Positions 17,370 through 24,977 of a DNA stretch of 64,000 bases are shown here, piece after piece (positions within the stretch are counted from its first letter, which is position 1; each line of letters opens with the position of its first letter). Location: the NCBI GenBank assembly GCA_964568145.1, contig CAZMOZ010000016.1:34266-98265 (forward strand), in the 5' to 3' direction. A program made the translations under genes and the position numbers. This DNA comes from DSVZ01 sp964568145 (GTDB lineage Bacteria > Verrucomicrobiota > Verrucomicrobiia > Limisphaerales > J093). The notes beneath the pieces are model-generated. The model was given only the letters and a program-made list of their open reading frames with translations, made no database searches and had not been told where the DNA came from.

Positions 17370-18857
17370 GAAGATCCGCAGATTGTCCACCATCACGCAC
17401 CGCCGCACGCGCGTGAAGGTGCGCGGATTGCAGATGCCTTCGCCGGTGGTGGTGGCGATGGAGAAGTTCGGGTAGCCCTCGCCGCCGCTCCCTAGGCCCG
17501 CCAGGCACGAGCCGTTTTTGATGAACAGCGTCGTCTCCAGCGCCTTCGCCATGGCCGTCATGTGCGCGACGTTGTGCGAGTGGATCATCGCCGAGTGCCG
17601 GTAGCCGTGCTCGGCTTTCTTCGCCAGCGCGATGCCTTCCTCCACCGTCTTCACCCTCACGACCGGCAGGAACGGCATCATCTGCTCCTCCTCGACGAAG
17701 AGATGGTCTGCGGCGGTTTCGGCGAACAGGAGCTGGGTGCCGGCCGGGACGCTGGCGCCAGCCGCGGCAGCCAGCACGGCCGGGTCTTTGCCAATCAACT
17801 CGCGGTTGACCACCGGATGCGGGCAGCCGCCGCCCTGGCCGGGCGGGAACACGAAGGCGGCCTTCGCCAGCCGCTCGACCTGGGCGTCGCCCAGCCGCAC
17901 GGCGCCATGTTTCTCGAGCGCGCTCACGAACGGCTGGAACACCTCCTCGAGCACGAACACCTCCTTCTCGCCGATGCACAGCAGGTTGTTGTCGTAGGCC
18001 GCGCCGAAGACGACGTTGCGCGCCGCGCGGTCCAGGTCGGCGGTGTCGTCCACCAGCACGGGCGGGTTGCCGGGGCCGGCGCAGATGGCGCGCTTGCCGG
18101 TCTGCATGGCGGCCTTGACCACGCCCGGGCCGCCGGTCACGCAGAGCAGGCGGACGAATTCGCTCTGGGCGATCGCGTTGAAGGATTCGAGCGTGGGCTG
18201 CTCGATGACGCAGGCGAGGTTCTCGATGCCGAGTTCGGCGTGGATGGCCTCGTTGATGACGCGCAGGGCGGTGACGGCGCACTTCGCCGCGCCGGGATGC
18301 ACGTTGAAGACCACGGCGTTGCCGGCGGCGGCCATGCTGATGATGTTGCACGCCGCGGTGGGAATCGAGTGCGTGCTGGGCGTGACCGCGCCGATCACGC
18401 CCACCGGCGCGTACTCCTCGAGCGTGATGCCGTGGTCGCCGCTCAGGCCGTACGGCTGGAGAAACTCGACGCCGGGAATCGCCCGCTGGCCCTTGAGCTT
18501 TTCGATCTTGTGGTCGAGCCGGCCGATCTTGGTTTCCTCCAGCTCGATGCGCGCCCACGGCACGGCGTTGAAGTCGCACAGGCGCTTCACGATCTCGACC
18601 ACCTTCGCGCGGCCCGCGACGCCTTGCCCGGATAACTGGAGGTATGCTTCGTGCGCGGCGGCGCAGGCCGCCTGGGCATCCTGAAAGACGCCGAACGTGC
18701 CGCGACGCGCGGCGCTGGAGGGCTTGGCCGGGGTCGGGCAGTTGCAGGCCGGGCGGGCGTCTGGCGCCGCCGGCCTGGCGGGTGCCGGCGCGCCGCCGAG
18801 GCGGCCCAGCACTTCGCTGACGATGTCACGGATCAAGGCTTCATTGACGGTGCTCAT
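17367..18857 (-). CDS. CoA-acylating aldehyde dehydrogenase (BMC AldDH)
   Basis: Oxidises the aldehyde made in the compartment to acyl-CoA with NAD+. The 496-residue protein keeps the catalytic cysteine in NNLLCIGEKEV (Cys about 294), the LCVTGGPGVVKAAM cofactor region and a FVEEEQMMPFLPVVR motif. The first 20 residues, MSTVNEALIRDIVSEVLGRL, make an amphipathic helix joined to the enzyme by a Pro/Ala-rich linker of about 30 residues. This is the classic BMC encapsulation peptide, as in PduP and EutE. The most likely product here is lactyl-CoA from lactaldehyde, inferred from the neighbouring aldolase. It lies within the minus-strand BMC run. Confidence 0.93.
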   Translation of the reverse strand: MSTVNEALIRDIVSEVLGRLGGAPAPARPAAPDARPACNCPTPAKPSSAARRGTFGVFQDAQAACAAAHEAYLQLSGQGVAGRAKVVEIVKRLCDFNAVPWARIELEETKIGRLDHKIEKLKGQRAIPGVEFLQPYGLSGDHGITLEEYAPVGVIGAVTPSTHSIPTAACNIISMAAAGNAVVFNVHPGAAKCAVTALRVINEAIHAELGIENLACVIEQPTLESFNAIAQSEFVRLLCVTGGPGVVKAAMQTGKRAICAGPGNPPVLVDDTADLDRAARNVVFGAAYDNNLLCIGEKEVFVLEEVFQPFVSALEKHGAVRLGDAQVERLAKAAFVFPPGQGGGCPHPVVNRELIGKDPAVLAAAAGASVPAGTQLLFAETAADHLFVEEEQMMPFLPVVRVKTVEEGIALAKKAEHGYRHSAMIHSHNVAHMTAMAKALETTLFIKNGSCLAGLGSGGEGYPNFSIATTTGEGICNPRTFTRVRRCVMVDNLRIF

Positions 18858-18930
18858 GGCAGGAACGGAAAAATCGGAATCACAGGCTCGCCACGCGAGC
18901 GGTTGGGAAGCGGTTCACCTCATGGCCGGA

Positions 18931-19248
18931 TCAGGCTTGGGTCCTGGCGCTGTAGATCACCCGGCCCAGCACGTCCACGGTGTCCACGATACCGATGATG
19001 ACGGCATCCACGGGCGCCTCCTTGAGGCCGGGCGCGAGGCGGGCGCTGCTGCCCTGGCAGAACATCACCAGCTCCCCAAGCCCGGCGCCCACCGTGTCCA
19101 CGGCCACGATGGTGTTCACGCCGGGGCGGAACCGGGTGGGGTCCTTGTCGTCCACCAGCAGGGGCCGGAGCAAAAGCAGCTTGCGGCCGCTCATGGCCGC
19201 GTCCTTCTTGGTGGCGACCACCGCGCCTTCGACCTTGGCGAGGAACAT
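18931..19248 (-). CDS. BMC-P pentameric shell protein
   Basis: A 105-residue EutN/CcmL-fold vertex protein, beginning MFLAKVEGAVVATKKDAAMS, with VNTIVAVDTVGAGLGELVMF and the strongly conserved VDAVIIGIVDTVDV. It is the most canonical of the three pentamer proteins here and the first transcribed. It sits between the BMC-H gene at 19336 and the aldehyde dehydrogenase gene. Confidence 0.93.
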   Translation of the reverse strand: MFLAKVEGAVVATKKDAAMSGRKLLLLRPLLVDDKDPTRFRPGVNTIVAVDTVGAGLGELVMFCQGSSARLAPGLKEAPVDAVIIGIVDTVDVLGRVIYSARTQA

Positions 19249-19258
19249 GATGGGGGAG

Positions 19259-19336
19259 AATTCAGGAGCCAGGAGCTAGAAGCTGGAATGTCGCTCTGAC
19301 GGACACAGTCCTAACTCCTAACTCCTCACTTCCAGC
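19259..19336. repeat. 7-bp tandem arrays in the BMC operon
   Basis: Two arrays in one gap. AATTCAG, GAGCCAG, GAGCTAG, AAGCTGG covers 19259-19286. TCCTAAC, TCCTAAC, TCCTCAC covers about 19309-19336. They separate a BMC-H gene from a BMC-P gene. Confidence 0.75.
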
Positions 19337-19617
19337 TACTTCTTCTTCGGCAACACCGCGTCCACGTCCGGGTGCGGGCGCGGGATGACATGGACACTGA
19401 CCAGCTCGCCCTGAATGGCCTTCACGGCCTGGGCGCCGGCGTCCACGGCGGCTTTGACCGCCGCGACGTCGCCCACGACGACGGCCGTGACCAGGGCGTT
19501 GCCGACCTGGGTCATCGGGCCGGCGAGTTCAACGTTCGCGGCCTTGAGCATCGCGTCCGTGCCCTCGACGAGGGCGACCAGACCGCGGGTTTCGAGGAGT
19601 CCAATGGCTTGAGGCAT
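19336..19617 (-). CDS. BMC-H hexameric shell protein (third in operon)
   Basis: Hexamers of this fold tile the facets of the shell and pass metabolites through a central pore. The 93-residue product starts MPQAIGLLETRGLVALVEGT and has VVVGDVAAVKAAVDAGA and HVIPRPHPDVD, all standard for the PF00936 domain. The pore-loop equivalent reads QVGNALVT, unlike the GSG of its neighbour, so its pore should be chemically different. It ends in a Lys-rich tail. It lies immediately downstream of ackA. Confidence 0.94.
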   Translation of the reverse strand: MPQAIGLLETRGLVALVEGTDAMLKAANVELAGPMTQVGNALVTAVVVGDVAAVKAAVDAGAQAVKAIQGELVSVHVIPRPHPDVDAVLPKKK

Positions 19618-19654
19618 AAGCGAGGTACGAGGTTTGATGTGCTGGGTTCGAGGT

Positions 19655-20845
19655 TTAAGTCGCGGATTTTTCCAGAAAACGTTTCACTTCGCGTGCCACC
19701 ACGAGTTCTTCGTTGGTGGGAATGACCATGACCTTCGCGGCGCAATTGGGCGGGCTGAGAACGGCTTCCTGCGCCCGGGCGGCGGTGTTTTTCACGGGGT
19801 CGAGGGCCAGGCCGAGCGGTTCGAGGTCGGCGCAAACGGCGGCGCGGATTTCGGGGCGGTTTTCGCCAATGCCGGCGGTGAAGACCAGGGCATCCAAGCC
19901 GCCCAGTTCGACCAGGTAGGCACCCAGCCAGCGGCGGATTTCGTGGACGAAAAAGTCCAGGGTGGCGCGGGCGCGGGGATGGCCCTGGTCGGCGGCGGCC
20001 TGGATGTCGCGGAGGTCGTTGGAGACGCCACTGACGCCCTTGAGGCCGGCTTCGCGGCAGAGCTGGCGTTCGACTTCCGCCAGGCTCAGGCCCAGGGTGC
20101 ACATGACCCAGGGCACGGCCATGGCGTCGAGGTCACCCACGCGGTTGTTGTGGGGCAGGCCGGATTGCGGGCTTAAACCGAGGCTGTTGCCGATGGCCAC
20201 GCCGTTGCGGATGCCGGCCAAGCTGGAGCTGCCGCCGAGGTGGCAGGAGATGACCCGCAGCGCGGGTTCGCGCACCGGCGTGGCGCCGCTGTTTACGTAC
20301 AAGTCGCGCACGCGCGCAGCCACGTCGGGCCGGCCCAAGAGTTCGGCGGAGCGCTCGGCGATGTACTTGTGGCTCGCGCCGTGGAAGCCCCAGCGGCGCA
20401 CGCCGGCTTCATGCCACGCCGCCGGCACGCCATAGCGCGTCGCGGCGTCCGGCATCCACTGGTAGAACGCAGTCTCGAACAGCCCGACCAGCGGCACCGA
20501 GGGCAGGCGCCGGGCGAAAAGGCGGATGCCGGCGATGTAAGGCGGGTTGTGAGCCGGCGCGATGGCGTTGTAGGCCTCCATCGCCTGCACGACCGGCTCG
20601 TCCAGCCGCACGCAACCGGTGAGGCCGCGGGCCAGGACGGTCTTGAAGCCCACGGCCGCGAGATCCCGGCCGCTGGCGATGTGACCGGCCTGCTGAAGCT
20701 GGCCCAGGCAATCTTCGATCGCCTGCGAATGATCGCTCACCCGCTCGAAGCCGCCCCTGTGCAGCAGGCGCTCGCCGTCGCCGGCAAAATCGAACAGCCG
20801 CCACTTCAGTGACGTGCTGCCGAGATTGGCGACGAGGATTTTCAC
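19655..20845 (-). CDS. ackA: Acetate kinase-type acyl kinase
   Basis: Converts acyl phosphate plus ADP to acid plus ATP, the ATP-yielding last step of the compartment pathway; here lactyl- or acetyl-phosphate is expected. The 396-residue protein has the ASKHA motifs ILVANLGSTSLKWRLF, FHGASHKYIAERS, VISCHLGGSSSLAGIRNG and FTAGIGENRPEIR. The start codon is GTG (20843-20845). It has no N-terminal extension, so it may work outside the shell, as AckA does in related systems. It is flanked by BMC-H genes. Confidence 0.95.
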   Translation of the reverse strand: MKILVANLGSTSLKWRLFDFAGDGERLLHRGGFERVSDHSQAIEDCLGQLQQAGHIASGRDLAAVGFKTVLARGLTGCVRLDEPVVQAMEAYNAIAPAHNPPYIAGIRLFARRLPSVPLVGLFETAFYQWMPDAATRYGVPAAWHEAGVRRWGFHGASHKYIAERSAELLGRPDVAARVRDLYVNSGATPVREPALRVISCHLGGSSSLAGIRNGVAIGNSLGLSPQSGLPHNNRVGDLDAMAVPWVMCTLGLSLAEVERQLCREAGLKGVSGVSNDLRDIQAAADQGHPRARATLDFFVHEIRRWLGAYLVELGGLDALVFTAGIGENRPEIRAAVCADLEPLGLALDPVKNTAARAQEAVLSPPNCAAKVMVIPTNEELVVAREVKRFLEKSAT

Positions 20846-20850
20846 GGGAG

Positions 20851-20940
20851 AATCTGGAATTTAGGAGTTAGGAGCTGGAAGGTTGGGTGTCGCGTGTCTC
20901 GCTGGCTTCTAACTTCTAACTTCTAACTTCTGACTTCTTT
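20851..20940. repeat. 7-bp tandem arrays in the BMC operon
   Basis: AATCTGG, AATTTAG, GAGTTAG, GAGCTGG at 20851-20878. A near-perfect CTTCTAA array lies at 20906-20940, reaching the stop codon of the BMC-H gene that ends at 20940. Confidence 0.85.
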
Positions 20941-21218
20941 CACTGGAGCCACTTGCCCAGTCCGCTCAGGCCTTCGTGCGGCCGCGGGATGACCTGGACG
21001 CTGACGACCTGGCCCACCTGGGCGGCGGCCGCGGCGCCGGCGTCGGTGGCGGCCTTGACCGCCGCCACGTCGCCCCGGAAAAAGGAGGTGACATAGCCGC
21101 TGCCGATCTTCTCCCAGCCGACGAGGGTGACGTTGGCGGCCTTGAGCGCGGCATCGCTCGCCTCGAGCAGCGCGCACAGGCCCTTGGTTTCAATCATGCC
21201 GAGTGCTTGAGTTGCCAT
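20940..21218 (-). CDS. BMC-H hexameric shell protein (second in operon)
   Basis: A 92-residue PF00936 shell protein: MATQALGMIETKGLCALLEA, KIGSGYVTSFFRGDVAAV and VQVIPRPHEGL. It carries the KIGSG pore loop typical of 1,2-propanediol and ethanolamine shells. It shares the VGKWL-like C-terminal helix but lacks the proline tail of the first BMC-H. Confidence 0.95.
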   Translation of the reverse strand: MATQALGMIETKGLCALLEASDAALKAANVTLVGWEKIGSGYVTSFFRGDVAAVKAATDAGAAAAAQVGQVVSVQVIPRPHEGLSGLGKWLQ

Positions 21219-21261
21219 AAATCGGGTCTCGGGTTTGGGTTTTCGCGTTTCGGGCGGGCGG

Positions 21262-21558
21262 TTACTTCGCGGGCTTGGGCGGTGCGTTCTCGCCGAGGAA
21301 CGACTTGAGCAGATCCTCGTGCGGCCGGGCGATGATGTGCGAACTGATGAGTTCGCCCACCTTGCCGGCGGCCTTGGCGCCGGCGTCCACGGCGGCTTTG
21401 ACGCTGCCGACGTCGCCTTTGCAGAGGACGGTGATCATGCCCCCGCCGATGGGGATGGTTTTGACGAGGCTGACGTTGGCGGCCTTGACCATTGCGTCGC
21501 TGGCTTCCACCGAGCCGACGTAGCCTTTGGTTTCGATCATTCCGAGTGCTTCGCTCAT
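21262..21558 (-). CDS. BMC-H hexameric shell protein (first in operon)
   Basis: A 98-residue PF00936 shell protein: MSEALGMIETKGYVGSVEAS, IPIGGGMITVLCKGDVGSVK and SSHIIARPHEDLLKSFLG. The pore loop reads PIGGGM, with a cysteine nearby in the sheet, so its pore differs from the other two BMC-H proteins. It is the first shell gene after pduL. Confidence 0.95.
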   Translation of the reverse strand: MSEALGMIETKGYVGSVEASDAMVKAANVSLVKTIPIGGGMITVLCKGDVGSVKAAVDAGAKAAGKVGELISSHIIARPHEDLLKSFLGENAPPKPAK

Positions 21559-21562
21559 GATT

Positions 21563-21619
21563 TTCAGGTGTTGGGAGTTGGAAGTTAGAATCTAGAATCC
21601 AGCCAGGAACCAGAAGTCA
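21563..21619. repeat. 7-bp tandem array in the BMC operon
   Basis: Units GTTGGGA, GTTGGAA, GTTAGAA, TCTAGAA, TCCAGCC, AGGAACC, AGAAGTC between the first BMC-H gene and pduL. Confidence 0.8.
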
Positions 21620-21630
21620 GCGGGCGTGGT

Positions 21631-22308
21631 TCACTTCACCAGTTCGCAGGGCGTGTTGGGTTGCAGGTTGCAGGCGTTGCCTTCGTCCGTGTCTATGTGG
21701 ACCTCCAGCTTGAAGCTCGGATCCACGCGCACGAGCATCTGTTCGAGCGTGAGCGCGCACGGCCCGCCGACATTGAGCCTCATCGCGTCGCCTTGCTTCA
21801 CGCCATAGAACGCCGCGTCGTCCGGGTGCATGTGTACGTGTCGCAAGGCCCGGATCACGCCTTCCTTCATTTCGAAGAAGCCCGCCGGCCCCATCAACAT
21901 GCAGCCCGGGGTGCCCTTGATGTTCCCGGAAAGCCGCAGCGGGATTTCAAAGCCCAAGGCGATGGCGTCGGTGTACGCCAGCTCCACCTGATTGAGTGTG
22001 CGGCACGGGCCGAGGATGCGCAGGTTCGAGATGACCCGGCTGCGCGGGCCGATCAAGGTGACGGTTTCCTTCGCGGCAAACTGGCCTTCTTGGTAAAGCC
22101 ACTTGTGAACCTGAAGCTGACGCCCCTTGCCGAACAAGGCCTCCACCGCCTCGGGTGTCAGATGGCAATGCCGCGCGCTGACGTTGACGACCAACGGGTT
22201 CGGCGCCGTCGCCAGCCGCGGCAAGGGCTTGCCCAACCGCTGGTAAACCACCTGACGAACCAAGTGCTCGACCACCGCCCGGGGCAAAGATTGCTGCGGC
22301 ATTGCCAT
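21631..22308 (-). CDS. pduL: PduL-type phosphate acyltransferase
   Basis: Transfers the acyl group from CoA to phosphate, regenerating CoA inside the compartment. The 225-residue protein has the duplicated PduL domain with VNVSARHCHLTPEAVEALFG and RALRHVHMHPDDAAFYG, whose histidines bind the two zinc ions. The N-terminal helix LPRAVVEHLVRQVVYQRLG is amphipathic and followed by a Pro-rich linker, consistent with an encapsulation peptide. It is the first gene of the minus-strand BMC run, divergent from deoR with 86 bases between start codons. Confidence 0.94.
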   Translation of the reverse strand: MAMPQQSLPRAVVEHLVRQVVYQRLGKPLPRLATAPNPLVVNVSARHCHLTPEAVEALFGKGRQLQVHKWLYQEGQFAAKETVTLIGPRSRVISNLRILGPCRTLNQVELAYTDAIALGFEIPLRLSGNIKGTPGCMLMGPAGFFEMKEGVIRALRHVHMHPDDAAFYGVKQGDAMRLNVGGPCALTLEQMLVRVDPSFKLEVHIDTDEGNACNLQPNTPCELVK

Positions 22309-22347
22309 GTTCGAGCGCAGACTGTGCTTGAATTTACGGTCTAGTCA

Positions 22348-22390
22348 ACAAATTTCTTGCAATTTCTACCAAAATCTACCACAAATTTGC
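22348..22390. promoter_or_regulatory. Candidate DeoR operator / divergent promoter region
   Basis: This A/T-rich island lies in the 86-base pduL-deoR gap of an otherwise GC-rich locus. Four ten-base blocks follow one another: AATTTCTTGC, AATTTCTACC, AAAATCTACC, ACAAATTTGC (22351-22390). They put an A/T tract on the same helical face at each turn. ACAAATTT also recurs at 22348-22355 and 22381-22388, 33 bases apart. This suits a repressor that contacts several phased sites. The -10 and -35 boxes are not clear. Confidence 0.5.
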
Positions 22391-22394
22391 CAGA

Positions 22395-23177
22395 ATGACG
22401 CCGGAAGAACGCCAGCAACGGCTCGAGGAGTACCTTCAACAAGTTGAATTTGCGTCACTTGAAGAACTCGCCCAAGCGGTGGAAGCTTCGATTTCAACCG
22501 TGCGACGGGATGTCACGTTGCTGGAAGCGCGCGGCACGGTGCGCCGGACCCACGGCGGCGCGCGCGTCATCAACCCCCGCAGCGACGAGTTCGTGTTCAA
22601 CGCGCGCGACACCCACCAGCTCACGGAAAAGGAGGCCATCGGCCGGGCTTGCGCCGAGCTGATCCAGCCGCGCCAAAGCGTGATCGTGGACGCCGGCACC
22701 ACCTGCTACCACGTCGCCCGCTACCTCGAGCCCAAGAAGCCGCAGATCATCACCAATTCGCTGCCGGTGGCCACGCTGTACGCCTCGTCCAGCCTCGTGG
22801 AGGTGGTCATGTCCGGCGGCGTCATTTACCCGCGGCTCGGCGTGCTGGTCGGGCCGCTGGCCGTGGAATCGTTTTCCCGGATGCACGCGGACGTCGCGGT
22901 CATGAGCGCGGGCGGCATCACCGCCGAGGGCCTGACCAATTCCCACGGCCTGCTCATCGAAATCCAGCAGGCCATGATGCGCGCAGCCCAGCGGGTCATC
23001 TTCTGTCTGGATCACACCAAGTTTGGCCGCAAGTCCATCTCGCCGCTGGCCGGGCTTGAAGGCATCCACACGGTCGTCACGGACGAACAGGCGCCGGGCG
23101 AGTTGGTGCAGCTTTTACGCGGACGCGGCATCGAAGTCGTGACCGCAAAACTGGCCAACGGCGAAGCGGCGCGGTAA
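22395..23177 (+). CDS. DeoR-family transcriptional regulator of the BMC locus
   Basis: A 260-residue regulator with the N-terminal DeoR helix-turn-helix (EFASLEELAQAVEASISTVR followed by RDVTLLEARG and RRTHGGARV, residues about 17-57). The C-terminal DeoRC sugar-phosphate sensor contains VIVDAGTTCYHVARYL and FCLDHTKFGRKS. Such regulators repress catabolic operons until a phosphorylated intermediate binds. Here a deoxysugar phosphate that feeds the aldolase is the natural candidate, which is inference. It is transcribed away from pduL and probably controls both strands through the A/T-rich gap. Confidence 0.92.
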   Translation: MTPEERQQRLEEYLQQVEFASLEELAQAVEASISTVRRDVTLLEARGTVRRTHGGARVINPRSDEFVFNARDTHQLTEKEAIGRACAELIQPRQSVIVDAGTTCYHVARYLEPKKPQIITNSLPVATLYASSSLVEVVMSGGVIYPRLGVLVGPLAVESFSRMHADVAVMSAGGITAEGLTNSHGLLIEIQQAMMRAAQRVIFCLDHTKFGRKSISPLAGLEGIHTVVTDEQAPGELVQLLRGRGIEVVTAKLANGEAAR

Positions 23178-23178
23178 G

Positions 23179-23200
23179 GCACCCGTCGGCCTGCGGGTGC
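23179..23200. terminator. Hairpin between convergent genes
   Basis: GCACCCG (23179-23185) pairs perfectly with CGGGTGC (23194-23200) across an eight-base loop. It lies between the deoR stop (23177) and the stop of the convergent gene (23202). It lacks a T run, so it may be a bidirectional or weak terminator. Confidence 0.4.
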
Positions 23201-23201
23201 G

Positions 23202-24281
23202 TCAGCGCTCCGTTGGCAAAGCCACGACGGGAAACTGGTTCGTGGCGCCGACCTGGACCTGGCCCTCCAGACGGGAATTGCTGATCAAGAATTGCAGCGC
23301 GGCTGCGTTGGTAAGCAGCGCTTGCGGCTGATCCGGCAAAGGCGGCGGCGCGACATTCGTCAGCAGCAGCCGGCCGACGAACCGCACTTCTTGTTGCAGG
23401 CCGCGGTTGGTGCCCGCCGCGCGCAGCCCGATGACATGCGGCGGTTGCGTGTTCGCGGTCTGCTGCCGGGCCGGCGCAGGCGTGGTCACCGCCCGCGTGG
23501 CGCTGGTGGCGGGTGCCGCGCGCGTGGCCAAGCCCGGCGAAGGCGCGGTGGCCGGTGGGCTCACTTCCGCCGGGCTGGCCAGCGTGGCCGGATAGATCGA
23601 GCCGTCGGCGTCCACCAGTTGCAGCCGCGACCCGATCTGTTCGACACGGAAGCTTTGTAGAACCTGGTTCGTCGGCGCAGCCGCCCACTGGGTGAAGCGC
23701 TGCTGCACCAAGGGCGCTTCGGCGACGACGCCGAACGAAGCCACCGCCCCGGCTTCGGCCACCTCCGCCGATGGTTTCGTCACCGCCACAACCGGCGCTG
23801 CCAGCTTGTCGGCCATTGCTTCAGTTTCAACGGCGGCCGCCGCAAACGTCGAACGCCTGTCCGCCTCCGCGTCCTTCCCAGCAATAGGCGCAGCCGGCGC
23901 GGCAACCAGCCGTTCCGCAGCCACGGCGGGTGGCTGGGAATCCGCCGTTTGTCCCTGGCGCGCGGCTGCCGGTTCCTGGGCCGACAGCATTTCCGATTCG
24001 CCGGGGCCGGAGCGGAACGTCTTCCAGAGCACCAGACCCGTGAGCATCACGCCCAGCACGCCACCCCAAGCCCAAGGCCGGCGCAGCCACTCCCACAGCC
24101 CGGAGACCGGAGTGACGCCCTCTGACCTCCTGGTTGCCGCTGCGGCCAGTCGTTCCACCTCGCGGTGCAGGCGCTGGCGAACGTGTTCCGGAATGGCGCG
24201 CGGTCCCCGCCAGGCACGACGCCGGCGTGCCACGTACTCTTGAAGCGTGGCTTCGACCGGATGCAGCGGGTCTTCGTTCAT
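23202..24281 (-). CDS. Putative anti-sigma factor with one membrane span
   Basis: A 359-residue protein immediately downstream of an ECF sigma gene (13-base gap). The first 65 residues are charged and helical, followed by one membrane segment, WAWGGVLGVMLTGLVLW. The rest is a low-complexity Ala/Pro-rich extracytoplasmic region ending in about 90 residues with repeated LLTN-type strands. There is no clear ZAS zinc motif, so anti-sigma function rests on position and topology only. It could simply be a membrane protein of the sigma factor's regulon. Confidence 0.55.
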   Translation of the reverse strand: MNEDPLHPVEATLQEYVARRRRAWRGPRAIPEHVRQRLHREVERLAAAATRRSEGVTPVSGLWEWLRRPWAWGGVLGVMLTGLVLWKTFRSGPGESEMLSAQEPAAARQGQTADSQPPAVAAERLVAAPAAPIAGKDAEADRRSTFAAAAVETEAMADKLAAPVVAVTKPSAEVAEAGAVASFGVVAEAPLVQQRFTQWAAAPTNQVLQSFRVEQIGSRLQLVDADGSIYPATLASPAEVSPPATAPSPGLATRAAPATSATRAVTTPAPARQQTANTQPPHVIGLRAAGTNRGLQQEVRFVGRLLLTNVAPPPLPDQPQALLTNAAALQFLISNSRLEGQVQVGATNQFPVVALPTER

Positions 24282-24294
24282 ACTTGACTCCGGA

Positions 24295-24912
24295 TTAGAC
24301 GGTTTTGAGCGGGGGCGCCTTCCCAGCCGGGGACGTCTTCAGCAGGTCGGCCAGCCGGCGCAGGCATTTGTGCAGGCGCGAGCCGGCGGCCTTGATGCTC
24401 AGGCCCAGTTCCCGCGCGATTTCGTCGTAGCTCAGGTCGCCAAAATACCGCAGCTCGATGACCGTGCGGCACGGGTCGCCCAAGGCATCGAGCGCGGCCC
24501 GCAGCGCGACGCCTTGCTCGTGGCTGGCCAGGGCTTCGTCCGGGCCGGCGGCGTCGCCGGGCGGATCGGGCGTCAGGCCGGTTTGCGGGTCGGGCTGGTC
24601 GAGCGAGACCAGCGGGCGGCCGCCGCCGCGTTTGGCCGCGCCGCGCTTTTCCAGAAAATCGCGGGTCTTGTTCACGGCAATGCGGAACAACCAGGTCTGG
24701 ATCGCGCTGCCGCCGCGGAACGACGCGAGGTTGCGCACCGCGGCCAGAAACACCTCCTGGCAGATGTCTTCGATATCCTCGTGGCTCAGGTCCGGGCTGA
24801 ACTGGAAGACAAACCGGCCCACCGCGTCATAGTGCTGGTCGAACAAGGCGTCCCAGGCGCCGGGTTCGCCGACGCGGCAGCGCACGAGCAGACTGGATTC
24901 GGAATCAGGCAT
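24295..24912 (-). CDS. ECF-type RNA polymerase sigma factor
   Basis: A 205-residue sigma-70 family protein of the extracytoplasmic-function group. Region 2 (about residues 20-90) includes DIEDICQEVFLAAVRNLASF and SAIQTWLFRIAVNKTRDFLE. Region 4 (about residues 140-190) is DPCRTVIELRYFGDLSYDEI followed by ARELGLSIKAAGSRLHKCLR. The region 2-4 linker is long and rich in Pro/Asp. It forms a pair with the putative anti-sigma gene and is divergent from a pseudo-receiver gene 65 bases away. Confidence 0.92.
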   Translation of the reverse strand: MPDSESSLLVRCRVGEPGAWDALFDQHYDAVGRFVFQFSPDLSHEDIEDICQEVFLAAVRNLASFRGGSAIQTWLFRIAVNKTRDFLEKRGAAKRGGGRPLVSLDQPDPQTGLTPDPPGDAAGPDEALASHEQGVALRAALDALGDPCRTVIELRYFGDLSYDEIARELGLSIKAAGSRLHKCLRRLADLLKTSPAGKAPPLKTV

Positions 24913-24977
24913 CGCGGGGCGGGCTGGGGCCGCAAAAGATTTTGCTTTTGCCGGGTCGTCATCCCACCGTTCTGGCC

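Noticed and set aside
17338..18579. Long minus-strand frame overlapping the aldehyde dehydrogenase in another phase
   Set aside because: It is the out-of-phase shadow of a well-conserved enzyme and has an Arg-rich, domain-free translation.
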